From Pantoea sp. 18069 (GTDB lineage Bacteria > Pseudomonadota > Gammaproteobacteria > Burkholderiales > Burkholderiaceae_C), in assembly GCF_902706035.1 (NCBI RefSeq), contig NZ_CACSJA010000009.1, positions 93,173-157,172 on the forward strand: 64,000 nt of DNA. The letters are read 5' to 3'. Below the pieces are notes generated by a model, which saw only the letters and a program-made list of their open reading frames with translations, did no database searches and was not told where the DNA came from. The translations under genes were made by a program, and so were the position numbers. Positions 29,573 to 38,135 of the stretch are shown here, piece by piece (within the stretch, counting starts at the first letter, position 1; each line of letters starts with the position of its first letter).

Positions 29573-30433
29573 TCAGCGCACGCTGGTCTCCAGCGTCTGT
29601 TCGCGGGTGAATTTGAAGCGCGACACCACGGCGATCTGGTCGGCCTTGGCGCGCATGGACGTACCGAAGCGCCCGAACGGGCCGGCGGCGCGCGCAATCG
29701 CGGCGGCGCGGCTGTCGAGCAGCGGGTTGCCCGAACTTTGCACGATCTCGGTGTCCAGCACCTGGCCGTCGTGGTTGACGGTGACGATCATGGTCAGCTC
29801 GCCGTAGAGTTTCTTGCCGGCCTGCTCGGGGAAGTTCTCCGTGCCCTTGTCCTCGACCTTGCGGCGCAGCGCGTCGTAGTAGACCGCATACACCTCTTCG
29901 CGCGTCGCGGGGCTGATGTAGCGTTTCTTGGGCCGCGCATTTTCTTCGTTGATGCGCTTTTCGATTTCGGCCAGCAGCTTGACGAGCTGCTGGCGGCGCT
30001 GCTGCTCGCTGAGCTGCTGCGGGTTGGGCGCGGTTTCGTGCGGGTCCAGCGGTGCCATGGTGGCCACGCGCTGGCGCAGCTGGGTCAGCAGCACGGCCTG
30101 CTGCTCCTGCATCGCGTCGAGCTTGCGCTGCGCTTCCTCGAAATCCTCGCCCACGGCGGTGAGCGCCGAATAGGGCAGGGGGCTTGTCGCCCGGCCCTGT
30201 GCGGCTTCGCCGCCGCCGGCGAGCGAGGCCTGGGCAATCGCCTGGGCCTTTTCCGGGCGTTCCTGGGACTTGGCATTGACCAGGATGACTTCGAGCGGCG
30301 TGTCCTGGAACACGCGCTCGAAGGCCTGGGGATGGACGAAACGCACCGAAAGCACGGCCGCGTGCAGCGCCAGCGAGATACCGAGCGCGAGCTGCAGGGT
30401 GGTCAAGGAGCGGAGCGCGGCGGCGACTTTCAC
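29573..30433 (-). CDS. TonB-like energy transducer
   Basis: A 286-residue protein with a short cytoplasmic start, one membrane helix (about 12-30, TTLQLALGISLALHAAVLSV) and a long charged coiled-coil region (about 90-180) instead of the usual Pro-rich spacer. The C-terminal domain is TonB-like (LYGELTMIVTVNHDGQVLDTE, VQSSGNPLLDSRAAAIARAA). It is expected to couple the inner membrane to an outer membrane partner. ExbB and ExbD are not nearby. The GTG start at 30433 overlaps the stop of the upstream RNB-domain gene (GTGA), which sets the start. It could equally be described as TolA-like. Confidence 0.85.
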   Translation of the reverse strand: MKVAAALRSLTTLQLALGISLALHAAVLSVRFVHPQAFERVFQDTPLEVILVNAKSQERPEKAQAIAQASLAGGGEAAQGRATSPLPYSALTAVGEDFEEAQRKLDAMQEQQAVLLTQLRQRVATMAPLDPHETAPNPQQLSEQQRRQQLVKLLAEIEKRINEENARPKKRYISPATREEVYAVYYDALRRKVEDKGTENFPEQAGKKLYGELTMIVTVNHDGQVLDTEIVQSSGNPLLDSRAAAIARAAGPFGRFGTSMRAKADQIAVVSRFKFTREQTLETSVR

Positions 30434-32499
30434 GGTGCGGGGGGCGTCGCGCTGTCGGCTTCGTTCATGTCGACGGCGATGGCGATGGGGCCGGCGACTG
30501 CATCGTCTTCGTCTTCGGCGGCCTCTTCGCCCGCACCGGTGGCCTGGGCTTCGGGGCTGTCGAGGCGCTCGATCAGCGTGCCGTTGACGTCGAGCGTGAT
30601 CTCGTCGATCTCGCCCAGGCGCAGCTTGAGGCGCGCGCCGCGCGGCAGGCCCTGGGCGCCGAGCACGGGCAGCACCAGCGGCAGGGTGTCGGCACGCACC
30701 AGGAAGCTGCCGCCCGGGCCTTCCTTGATCACGCTGGCCTCGATTTCGGTGATGCCGTTCTGTTCGAGGTACTTGAGCGTCCAGAAGCGTTCCATGCCGG
30801 CCTGGTAGCCGTTGTAGGCGCTGTAGGCGGTGTCGAAGCTGCTGATGATGGCGAACAGGTCGGCGTCCTTGGGCTTGAACGGCGCGGCCAGCGCCGCCGT
30901 CTTGCCATGGCGCACGCAGGCGATGATCTGCCACTGGTTGACCAGGTCGACATAGCGGCGCAGCGGCGAGGTCGCCCAGGCATAGCTCTTGACGCCTATG
31001 CCCGCGTGCGGCAAGGCCTTGGTGCCCATGCGCACCTTGACGCCGGGCGCGAGGCTGGCCTGGCTGCGGTAGATGCCGGGCACGCCGTGCTCGGCCAGCA
31101 GATTGCCCCAGGTGCTGTTGGCGACGATCGCGGCTTCGGCGACGATCAGGTCCAGCGGCGCGCCGCGCTTGCGCGTGCTGATCTGCACGGTCTCGTTGCC
31201 CACGGGTTCGCCGCCGGCGCCGCCCGTGAGGCGGAAGTTGTAGTCCGGGCGGTTGAAGGTTTCGGGCTTGCCGCGCACGACTTCACGCTGTGCCTTGAGG
31301 TGCCTGGCCAGGCGGTGCAGGAAGGTGAACTCGCTGCGCTTTTCCTGCAGCGCGGCCGGCGTGCCTGCGACTTCGATCGACGGATCGCCCAGCCATTCCT
31401 CGGTCACGATGTGATCGAGCTGGTCGTGGCGGAAGTTGGTCTGCACCGGCACGCGCTCCAGGCGCGTTTCGCTGGCGATGAATTCCAGCGTCTCTTCGTT
31501 GATCTGCACGTACAGCGAGACCGCGGGGTTGGCGCGGCCTTCGTCCAGCGTATAGACCTGCACCACCTCGTCGGGCAGCATGGTGATCTTGTAGCCCGGC
31601 ATGTAGACCGTCGACAGCCGGTTGCGGCCGAGCTGGTCGAGCGGCGTGCCGGGCACGATGGCCAGACCCGGCGCGGCAATGTGCACGCCCAGCGTCACGA
31701 CGCCCGTGCCCAGGCCCTGCACCGACAGCGCATCGTCGATTTCGGTCGTCGCCGAATCGTCGATCGAGTAGGCCTGGACATTGGCCAGCGGCAGCTCCTG
31801 CGGCGGCTGGGGCGCGGCCAGCGCGGGAAAGCCCGTGCCCTTGGGGAAGTTGTCGAACAGGAAGCGCTTCCAGTGGAACTCGTAGGCCGAGTCGATCGCG
31901 CCCGCGCGCTGCAGCAGGTCGAGCGGCGCGAGATGCGTGGCGCGGCTGGCTTCGACCACGGCCTTGTATTCGGGCGCGTTCTTGTCGGGGCGAAACAGGA
32001 TCTTGTAGAGCTGCTCGCGCACCGGCGCCGGGCATTCGCCCTGGCCCAGCTGCGCGGCCCATTCGTCGATCTGCGCCAGCACCAGCTTTTTCTTCTCGAT
32101 CGCGGCCAGTGCCTGCTGCAGGATTTCGGCCGAGGCCTTGCGAAAACGCCCCTTGCCCGCGCGGCGGAAGTAGTGCGGCGCGTCGAACAGCGCGAGCAGC
32201 GTGCCCGCCTGCTGGGCCAGCGTGGCGTTTTCCGAGAAATAGTCGCGGGCGAGTTCGGCGAAGCCGAATTCCTCTTCGGGAGCGAATTCCCAGGCCAGGT
32301 CCAGCTCCATGCCGTCGGCCTGGGCTTGCGCCTGGGCCATGAGTTCGGCCGGCGACGGCTTGTCGAACTTGATCAGGATATGGGCGGCCTTGACCTTGAC
32401 CCGCTTGCCAGTATCGAGTTCGACCTGGGCGGAGGTGTCGGTTTCAGACAGGATGCGACCGGCGAGGAATTTGCCGGCTTCTTCAAACAATGCGTGCAT
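30430..32499 (-). CDS. RNase II/RNase R-type exoribonuclease (RNB domain)
   Basis: A 689-residue 3'-5' exoribonuclease. The N-terminal part (1-230) is small-domain and helical. The RNB domain starts near 235 with the catalytic acidic cluster in YSIDDSATTEIDDALSV, then VTLGVHIAAPGLAI, LPDEVVQVYTLDEGRANPAVS, and the ending SYAWATSPLRRYVDLVNQWQ. The C-terminal S1-like part is present (EGPGGSFLVRADTLPLVLPV). It heads the rnb-tonB-aroE-mtgA run. GACAAT lies 7 nt before the ATG and no Shine-Dalgarno is visible. Whether it acts as RNase II or RNase R is undecided; the long cold-shock N-terminus of RNase R is missing. Confidence 0.9.
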   Translation of the reverse strand: MHALFEEAGKFLAGRILSETDTSAQVELDTGKRVKVKAAHILIKFDKPSPAELMAQAQAQADGMELDLAWEFAPEEEFGFAELARDYFSENATLAQQAGTLLALFDAPHYFRRAGKGRFRKASAEILQQALAAIEKKKLVLAQIDEWAAQLGQGECPAPVREQLYKILFRPDKNAPEYKAVVEASRATHLAPLDLLQRAGAIDSAYEFHWKRFLFDNFPKGTGFPALAAPQPPQELPLANVQAYSIDDSATTEIDDALSVQGLGTGVVTLGVHIAAPGLAIVPGTPLDQLGRNRLSTVYMPGYKITMLPDEVVQVYTLDEGRANPAVSLYVQINEETLEFIASETRLERVPVQTNFRHDQLDHIVTEEWLGDPSIEVAGTPAALQEKRSEFTFLHRLARHLKAQREVVRGKPETFNRPDYNFRLTGGAGGEPVGNETVQISTRKRGAPLDLIVAEAAIVANSTWGNLLAEHGVPGIYRSQASLAPGVKVRMGTKALPHAGIGVKSYAWATSPLRRYVDLVNQWQIIACVRHGKTAALAAPFKPKDADLFAIISSFDTAYSAYNGYQAGMERFWTLKYLEQNGITEIEASVIKEGPGGSFLVRADTLPLVLPVLGAQGLPRGARLKLRLGEIDEITLDVNGTLIERLDSPEAQATGAGEEAAEDEDDAVAGPIAIAVDMNEADSATPPAP

Positions 32500-32571
32500 G
32501 CTTGCAATTGTCCCATGAGGTCCGGGGTGGCTGCAGGGCTTTTCCTTGCGCTGTGCCGGGCTGCGTGGGCC

Positions 32572-33156
32572 TCAGGCCAGCGCCAGAAACTGGCTGATGC
32601 GGGGGATGTGGGTGGCGAAGTCGCTGAGCGCGTGCTCGCCGCCCTCGAGCAGCGCGATCTGCGCCTGCGGGTAGCGCGCCACCATCTCGCGCCAGTCGAG
32701 CACTTCATCGCCCTTGGCGATGAAGGCCAGCTCGGGCCCGGCCGCGCTCAGCGCGCGCGTGTCCAGCGCCTGCAGCTCGGCAATGTATTCGGGCCGGAAG
32801 AAGAACTGCACTTCGGGATCGTGCCAGGCGGTCTGCGCGCCGATATGCTTTTCGAGATCGCGCGCCGGGAACACCGCTGGATTGAGCAGCACGCTGGGGC
32901 AACCGCGCTGCTGCGCAAACCAGCTCGCGTAGAAGCCGCCCAGCGACGAGCCCATCACCGCCGTCGTGGCGCGCGGCCACTCGGCCGTGCCTGCCAGCAG
33001 CAGTTGTGCGGCCTCGCGCGGCGAAGGCGGCAGCTGCGGGCACCACCAGTGGACATGAGGATGGTGGGCCGCGACATGGGCGGCCATCTGCTGCGCCTTG
33101 AGCGATTGGGGCGAGGAGCGAAAGCCGTGCAGATAGAGCAGGTGGGTGGTGGTCAT
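32572..33156 (-). CDS. YqiA-type alpha/beta hydrolase (esterase)
   Basis: A 194-residue single-domain hydrolase of the YqiA/UPF0227 type. LLYLHGFRSSPQS forms the oxyanion region, GSSLGGFYASW holds the nucleophile Ser, and GDEVLDW plus GGEHALSDF supply the Asp and His. The ATG at 33156 gives the family start MTTTHLLYLHG; the upstream frame is unconvincing. It lies divergent from rodA, with which it shares an 89-bp promoter gap. Confidence 0.88.
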   Translation of the reverse strand: MTTTHLLYLHGFRSSPQSLKAQQMAAHVAAHHPHVHWWCPQLPPSPREAAQLLLAGTAEWPRATTAVMGSSLGGFYASWFAQQRGCPSVLLNPAVFPARDLEKHIGAQTAWHDPEVQFFFRPEYIAELQALDTRALSAAGPELAFIAKGDEVLDWREMVARYPQAQIALLEGGEHALSDFATHIPRISQFLALA

Positions 33157-33245
33157 GGGATCGGCAGCAGTGCGACACATGCCATTGTGGCGCGCTGGCC
33201 CGCGGCGGGCGATGGATTTGCCCGGCAACGGATAATCGGCGCCAT

Positions 33246-34448
33246 ATGTCTGCAGCAGAATTCGACAAGCCTTCGATCCTTCAACGCATCGTGCCCCTGT
33301 TTCGCGGTTTTGACGGCCCTTTGGTGCTGCTGGTGCTGCTGCTCGCCGCGATCGGCCTGACGGCCATGTATTCCTCGGGCTACGACCACGGCACGCGCTT
33401 TGTCGACCATGGCCGCAACATGCTGATCGCCGTGGGCCTGCTGTTTCTCGTCGCCCAGGTGCCGCCGCAGCACATCATGAAGGTCGCCGTGCCGCTGTAT
33501 CTGCTGGGCGTGGCGCTGCTGATTGCCGTCGCGGTGTTCGGCATCACCAAGAAAGGCGCGCAGCGCTGGGTCAACGTGGGGGTGGTGATACAGCCCAGCG
33601 AACTGCTCAAGATCGCCACGCCGCTGATGCTGGCCTGGTGGTTCCAGCGGCGCGAAGGGCAGCTGCGGCGCACCGATTTCGTGCTGGCCATGCTGCTGCT
33701 GCTGGTGCCCGTGGGCCTGATCATGAAGCAGCCCGACCTGGGTACCTCGCTGCTGGTCATGGCCGCGGGCCTGTCGGTGATCTTCTTCGCCGGCCTGCCG
33801 TGGAAGCTGGTGCTGCCGCCGGTGGTGTTCGGGCTGGTCGGCATCGTGCTCATCGTCTGGTTCGAGCCCCAGCTGTGCGCCGAAGGCGTGCGCTGGCCGG
33901 TGCTGCACGAATACCAGCAGACCCGGGTCTGCACCTTGCTCGACCCCACGCGCGATCCGCTGGGCAAGGGCTTTCACATTCTGCAGGGCATGATCGCCAT
34001 CGGCTCGGGCGGTGTCTGGGGCAAGGGTTTCATGGCCGGCACGCAGACCCACCTCGAGTTCATTCCCGAGCGCACCACCGATTTCATCTTCGCGGCCTTT
34101 TCCGAGGAGTTCGGTCTGGTCGGCAATCTGCTGCTGATCACCGCCTTCCTGCTGCTGGTGTGGCGCGGCCTGGTCATCGCCATGCGCGCCCAGCAGCTGT
34201 TCGCGCGGCTGATGGCGGCGGCGGTGGCGATGATTTTCTTCACCTATGCGTTCGTCAACATGGGCATGGTCAGCGGCATCCTGCCCGTGGTCGGCGTGCC
34301 GCTGCCGTTCGTCAGCTATGGCGGCACGGCCATGGTCACGCTGGGGCTGGCGCTGGGCGTGCTGATGTCGGTCGCGCGCTCGCAGCGCCAGTTGCCGAAG
34401 GACGCGGCGCTGGGCCGGGGGCCGCTCGCCACGTCGCGCATGGGCTGA
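33246..34448 (+). CDS. rodA: Rod shape-determining glycosyltransferase RodA
   Basis: SEDS-family lipid II polymerase of the elongasome, 400 residues, about ten membrane segments. Motifs: GAQRWVNVGVVIQPSELLKIA, LLDPTRDPLGKGFHILQGMIAIGSGG, ERTTDFIFAAFSEEFGLVGN and LPFVSYGGTAMVTLG. mreB, mreC, mreD and its partner mrdA are expected immediately upstream in related genomes but are absent here; instead the esterase gene lies divergent. GATAAT lies nine bases before the ATG and no Shine-Dalgarno is seen. Confidence 0.95.
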   Translation: MSAAEFDKPSILQRIVPLFRGFDGPLVLLVLLLAAIGLTAMYSSGYDHGTRFVDHGRNMLIAVGLLFLVAQVPPQHIMKVAVPLYLLGVALLIAVAVFGITKKGAQRWVNVGVVIQPSELLKIATPLMLAWWFQRREGQLRRTDFVLAMLLLLVPVGLIMKQPDLGTSLLVMAAGLSVIFFAGLPWKLVLPPVVFGLVGIVLIVWFEPQLCAEGVRWPVLHEYQQTRVCTLLDPTRDPLGKGFHILQGMIAIGSGGVWGKGFMAGTQTHLEFIPERTTDFIFAAFSEEFGLVGNLLLITAFLLLVWRGLVIAMRAQQLFARLMAAAVAMIFFTYAFVNMGMVSGILPVVGVPLPFVSYGGTAMVTLGLALGVLMSVARSQRQLPKDAALGRGPLATSRMG

Positions 34449-34511
34449 CGTCGGCGCGAATTTCCAGGTCAGCGCAGGCAGAGGGCATGGAGCGGTGCCT
34501 ACAATGTGCAC

Positions 34512-35972
34512 ATGATCTCCCGCGAACCCACCATCGAACGCCTGGCCACGGCCCGCAGCTTGCTGCTCGAGCCTTTCGGCCTGGATGAATCCCACCTCGC
34601 ACGCGCCCTGGCCGAGATCCGCTCGCACCAGGTCGATGACGCCGACCTGTACTTCCAATACACCCGTGCCGAAGGCTGGAGCCTCGAGGAAGGCATCGTC
34701 AAGACCGGTTCCTTCAGCATCGACCAGGGCGTGGGCGTGCGCGCGGTGAGCGGCGAGAAAACCGCGTTTGCCTATTCCGACGACATTTCCGAAGCCTCGC
34801 TGCTCGACGCCGCGCGCACCGTGCGCAGCATTTCGAGCGTGGCCAAGAGCCAGCGCGCAAAAATCGTGCGCCCGAAGATCGCGGGCAGCCGCTCGCTCTA
34901 TCCCGGCATAGACCCGATCGCCTCGCTCGACAGCACGGCCAAGGTCGAGTTGCTGGGCCGCGTCGAGAAGCTCGGCCGCGCCAAGGACCCGCGCGTCAAG
35001 CAGGTCATGGCCGGCCTGGCGAGTGAATACGATGTGGTGCTCGTGGCGCGTGCCGACGGCACGCTCGCGGCCGACGTGCGCCCGCTGGTGCGGCTGTCGG
35101 TCACGGTGATCGCCGAGCACAAGGGCCGGCGCGAAGTCGGCTCGGCCGGCGGCGGCGGCCGCTTCGGCCTGGCCTATTTCAGCGAGGAGCAGATCAGCCA
35201 GTATGTCGACGAAGCCGTGCACGCGGCGCTGGTCAACCTCGAGTCGCGCCCCGCGCCGGCAGGTGAAATGACCGTGGTGCTGGGTTCGGGCTGGCCCGGC
35301 ATCCTGTTCCACGAAGCCGTGGGCCATGGCCTCGAAGGCGACTTCAACCGCAAGGGTTCGAGCGCGTTCAGCGGCCGCATCGGCCAGCGCGTCGCCGCCA
35401 AGGGCGTCAACGTGCTCGACGACGGCACGATCGCCGACCGCCGCGGCTCGCTCAACGTCGACGACGAAGGCTGCCCCAGCCAGCGCAACGTGCTGATCGA
35501 GGACGGCATTCTCAAAGGCTATATCCAGGACGCGATGAATGCGCGCCTGATGGGCGTTGCGCCCACGGGCAACGGCCGGCGCGAAAGCTATGCGCACATT
35601 CCCATGCCGCGCATGACCAATACCTATATGACCGGCGGCGACCGCGAGCCAGCGGAAATCATCGCCAGCATCAAGAAGGGCCTGTACGCGACCAACTTCG
35701 GTGGCGGCCAGGTCGACATCACCAGCGGCAAGTTCGTGTTCTCGGCGAGCGAAGCCTACTGGGTCGAGAACGGCCGGATCCAGTATCCGGTCAAGGGCGC
35801 GACCATCGTCGGCAGCGGCCCCGAGTCGCTCAAGAAGATCAGCATGATAGGCAACGACATGCGCCTGGACCCCGGCGTGGGTACCTGCGGCAAGGAAGGC
35901 CAGAGCGTGCCCGTGGGCGTGGGCCAGCCCACGCTGCGCATCGACGGCCTCACGGTGGGCGGCACCGCCTGA
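34512..35972 (+). CDS. tldD: Metalloprotease TldD
   Basis: Zinc metalloprotease that with PmbA (TldE) processes unfolded peptides and ribosomally made natural products. The 486-residue product has the HExxxH motif (His267-His272, in LFHEAVGHGLEGDF) and the PMPRMTNTYMTGGD and GLYATNFGGGQVDITSG segments typical of TldD. No pmbA is nearby. TACAAT lies six bases before the ATG at 34512. A rho-independent terminator follows 36 bp downstream of the stop. Confidence 0.95.
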   Translation: MISREPTIERLATARSLLLEPFGLDESHLARALAEIRSHQVDDADLYFQYTRAEGWSLEEGIVKTGSFSIDQGVGVRAVSGEKTAFAYSDDISEASLLDAARTVRSISSVAKSQRAKIVRPKIAGSRSLYPGIDPIASLDSTAKVELLGRVEKLGRAKDPRVKQVMAGLASEYDVVLVARADGTLAADVRPLVRLSVTVIAEHKGRREVGSAGGGGRFGLAYFSEEQISQYVDEAVHAALVNLESRPAPAGEMTVVLGSGWPGILFHEAVGHGLEGDFNRKGSSAFSGRIGQRVAAKGVNVLDDGTIADRRGSLNVDDEGCPSQRNVLIEDGILKGYIQDAMNARLMGVAPTGNGRRESYAHIPMPRMTNTYMTGGDREPAEIIASIKKGLYATNFGGGQVDITSGKFVFSASEAYWVENGRIQYPVKGATIVGSGPESLKKISMIGNDMRLDPGVGTCGKEGQSVPVGVGQPTLRIDGLTVGGTA

Positions 35973-36008
35973 TCAGGCCCGCCGCCTGGCGCGCCAGGCA
36001 CGAGACGA

Positions 36009-36031
36009 AGAGGGCCCAGGCCCTCTTTTTT
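36009..36031 (+). terminator. Rho-independent terminator of tldD
   Basis: AGAGGGCC and GGCCCTCT arms (36009-36016, 36019-36026) run directly into a T tract to 36031. It is strongly self-complementary and correctly placed 36 bp after the tldD stop. Confidence 0.85.
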
Positions 36032-36199
36032 CGTCTGCGCAATGCGCAACCGCATGCGCGGAGCATGGATTTTGGCCTTTTGTGCGCTTTTTTTGTTTTT
36101 GAATTAACGCTGAATTTCTCTGAAAAAATGAAGTTTTGCACAGTTAAATTGCGTTGGAAGTGTTTTTCATTGGGTTATTGCAGGTTTATTGAGCTGGGT

Positions 36200-36254
36200 G
36201 TTGCCCAATGGCAACGTGGGGCCAGGGTGCCGGTCGGCCGGACTGTGCTACATT
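36200..36254 (+). promoter_or_regulatory. Inverted repeat and -10-like element before the aroG leader
   Basis: GTTGCC-CAAT-GGCAAC (36200-36215) is a perfect inverted repeat. TACATT (36249-36254) stands eight bases before the leader ATG at 36263, the same geometry as for lpxC, tldD and others here. No good -35 is seen. The preceding 36032-36199 stretch is unusually AT-rich for this window but holds no gene I can support. Confidence 0.4.
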
Positions 36255-36262
36255 TTCTGCCT

Positions 36263-36319
36263 ATGAATGCAGCTCGCGCTTACTTTGCCTATTTTTGGTT
36301 CTCGGTCCCCGGCGGATGA
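36263..36319 (+). CDS. Aromatic-rich leader peptide of the aroG attenuator
   Basis: An 18-codon ORF, MNAARAYFAYFWFSVPGG, with six aromatic residues among the seven at positions 7-13 (Tyr, Phe, Ala, Tyr, Phe, Trp, Phe). Such clusters are the hallmark of ribosome-mediated attenuators of aromatic amino acid genes. It ends 38 bp before a perfect terminator hairpin that precedes the DAHP synthase gene. Its last codons (CGGCGG at 36310-36315) can pair with the 5' arm of that terminator. There is no Shine-Dalgarno, and translation may be leaderless. Confidence 0.8.
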   Translation: MNAARAYFAYFWFSVPGG

Positions 36320-36357
36320 GAGGCGAGCGCACAAGCACCCGAAACACACTCTCTAAG

Positions 36358-36392
36358 AACCGCCGAAGCTGAAAAGCCCGGCGGTTTTTTTT
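36358..36392 (+). terminator. Attenuator terminator upstream of aroG
   Basis: Arms AACCGCCG (36358-36365) and CGGCGGTT (36379-36386) enclose an inner GCT-GAAA-AGC stem with a GNRA-type loop, and a run of eight T ends at 36392. It lies after the aromatic leader peptide and 45 bp before aroG. The competing antiterminator would pair CCGCCG (36360-36365) with CGGCGG (36310-36315) inside the leader ORF, which a ribosome reaching the leader stop would cover. Confidence 0.82.
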
Positions 36393-36437
36393 GGTCCCCA
36401 TTTCCCACGCCTTCCACGCATTCCACGAAAGCAAACG

Positions 36438-37601
36438 ATGACCGCTCCTACCGCATCCGCCAGCGATTCCTGGTATCGCAGCTCTGTCCACAAGACCGGC
36501 CAGACTGACGACGAACGTATCAAGGACATCACTGTGTTACCCCCTCCAGAGCATCTCATCCGTTTCTTCCCGATCTGCGGGACGCCCGTGGAGGCACTGA
36601 TCGGCAATACGCGCCATACCATCCACCGCATCATGGCGCGCGAAGACGACCGGCTGCTGATCATCATCGGCCCCTGCTCGATCCACGATCCGGCCGCGGC
36701 GCTCGAATACGCCCGCCGCCTGGCCGTGGTGCGCGAGCAGTACAAGGACACGCTGGAAATCGTGATGCGCGTGTACTTCGAGAAGCCCCGCACCACCGTG
36801 GGCTGGAAGGGCCTGATCAACGACCCCTACCTCGACCAGAGCTACCGCATCGACGAAGGCCTGCGCATCGCGCGCCAGCTGCTGATCGACATCAACCGCC
36901 TGGGCGTGCCTGCGGCCAGCGAGTTCCTCGACGTGATCTCGCCCCAGTACATTGCCGACCTGATCAGCTGGGGCGCGATCGGTGCGCGCACCACCGAAAG
37001 CCAGGTGCACCGCGAGCTGGCTTCGGGCATCTCGGCGCCCATAGGCTTCAAGAACGGCACGGACGGCAATATCCGCATCGCCACCGACGCGATCCAGTCG
37101 GCCGGCCGTGGCCACCACTTCCTGTCCGTGCACAAGAACGGCCAGGTGGCGATCGTCAACACCACGGGCAACCAGGACTGCCATGTGATCCTGCGCGGCG
37201 GCAAGACGCCGAACTATGACGCGGCCAGCGTGGCCTCGGCCTGCGCCGACCTGCGCGCGGCCGGCCTGCCCGACACCCTGATGGTCGACTGCAGCCATGC
37301 CAACAGCTCCAAGCAGCACGAGCGCCAGAAGGACGTGGCGCGCGACATCGCCGACCAGGTCGCCGGTGGTTCGGACTCGGTGTTCGGTCTGATGATAGAA
37401 AGCCATCTGCAGGGCGGCGCGCAGAAGTTCACGCCGGGCAAGGACGATGTGGCCGCGCTCAAGTACGGCCAGAGCATCACCGATGCCTGCCTGGACTGGG
37501 ATGATTCGCTGCAGACCCTGGCCGTGCTGTCGCAGGCCGTGCAGGCACGCCGTGCGCGCCAGGAAACGACGACCGAAGCTGCCGCTCCCGCGCTGGCTTG
37601 A
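36438..37601 (+). CDS. aroG: 3-deoxy-7-phosphoheptulonate (DAHP) synthase, class I
   Basis: First enzyme of the shikimate pathway, condensing PEP and erythrose 4-phosphate. The 387-residue product is of the AroF/G/H type: LIIIGPCSIHDPAAALEYARRL, MRVYFEKPRTTVGWKGLINDP, GARTTESQVHRELASG, KNGTDGNIRIATDAI, and DCSHANSSKQHERQ. Which aromatic amino acid inhibits it cannot be read off; the leader peptide contains Tyr, Phe and Trp codons. Regulation by attenuation is strongly suggested by the leader at 36263-36319 and terminator at 36358-36392. A perfect GC hairpin follows the stop. Confidence 0.95.
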   Translation: MTAPTASASDSWYRSSVHKTGQTDDERIKDITVLPPPEHLIRFFPICGTPVEALIGNTRHTIHRIMAREDDRLLIIIGPCSIHDPAAALEYARRLAVVREQYKDTLEIVMRVYFEKPRTTVGWKGLINDPYLDQSYRIDEGLRIARQLLIDINRLGVPAASEFLDVISPQYIADLISWGAIGARTTESQVHRELASGISAPIGFKNGTDGNIRIATDAIQSAGRGHHFLSVHKNGQVAIVNTTGNQDCHVILRGGKTPNYDAASVASACADLRAAGLPDTLMVDCSHANSSKQHERQKDVARDIADQVAGGSDSVFGLMIESHLQGGAQKFTPGKDDVAALKYGQSITDACLDWDDSLQTLAVLSQAVQARRARQETTTEAAAPALA

Positions 37602-37608
37602 GGTTTCA

Positions 37609-37629
37609 AGGCCGGCGCGCTGCCGGCCT
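37609..37629. other. Hairpin between convergent aroG and yqcC-like gene
   Basis: Perfect 8-bp arms AGGCCGGC/GCCGGCCT with a 5-nt loop sit in the 33-bp gap between two convergent genes. There is no T-run on either side, so it is at best a weak bidirectional terminator or an RNA-end stabiliser. Confidence 0.5.
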
Positions 37630-37634
37630 GGCGC

Positions 37635-37982
37635 TCAGTGCTTGGCCGCGCCGGTGTTGAGCGCGTGGTCCAGCCGCTGCAGCACTGCCAGCAGGCGGCT
37701 GCAGTCGCGCGGCGCCAGCCGGCTGAACTCGTGCTCGCCCAGCGCATGGGTGTTGCAGTTGCCGGGCAGCGGACTGCGCGCGTCGATCAAGGCATTGAGC
37801 CGCGGCACCAGCACCCATTGCAGCCACTGGTGGAACTCCAGCGTGTCGTACATGAACGGCATGGTCGACGCCAGGGCCTGGGCGCTGGGCGGCAGCGCCG
37901 ACCACAGGTCGAGGGCGCTCATTTCCGCTTGCAGCGCCTGGAGCTGCTCCTGGATTTCGGCGTGCTGGGCAGTAAGAGACAT
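37635..37982 (-). CDS. yqcC: YqcC-like protein
   Basis: A 115-residue soluble protein matching the YqcC family by the core segment LWSALPPSAQALASTMPFMYDTLEFHQWLQWVLVPRLNALID (given here only as landmarks: TMPFMYDTLEF, QWLQWVLVPRL, PLPGNCN). In enterobacteria yqcC lies next to a tRNA pseudouridine synthase gene (truC), but no such gene is adjacent here. A coiled N-terminal helix precedes the core. Biochemical function unknown. Confidence 0.82.
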   Translation of the reverse strand: MSLTAQHAEIQEQLQALQAEMSALDLWSALPPSAQALASTMPFMYDTLEFHQWLQWVLVPRLNALIDARSPLPGNCNTHALGEHEFSRLAPRDCSRLLAVLQRLDHALNTGAAKH

Positions 37983-38135
37983 CGGTGGGCCTGTGGTGAG
38001 AGCGGGGAGGGCGATTTTAGCCAGAGCGCGCCGCGACTGCTCGCAGTCCCGCTGGCGTCCGCGCGGTGATTGGGTTTAAGCTGGCTGTCCGGGCGCATGG
38101 GCGCCCCGTTCTCACCCTCTGCCGAAAGGTTTTTC

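Noticed and set aside
33153..35597. An 814-codon minus-strand open frame
   Set aside because: Antisense to rodA and tldD, both clear genes.
36065..36319. An 84-codon ORF covering the aroG leader region
   Set aside because: Only the last 18 codons (from 36263) have meaning as a leader peptide; the upstream part is AT-rich non-coding DNA.
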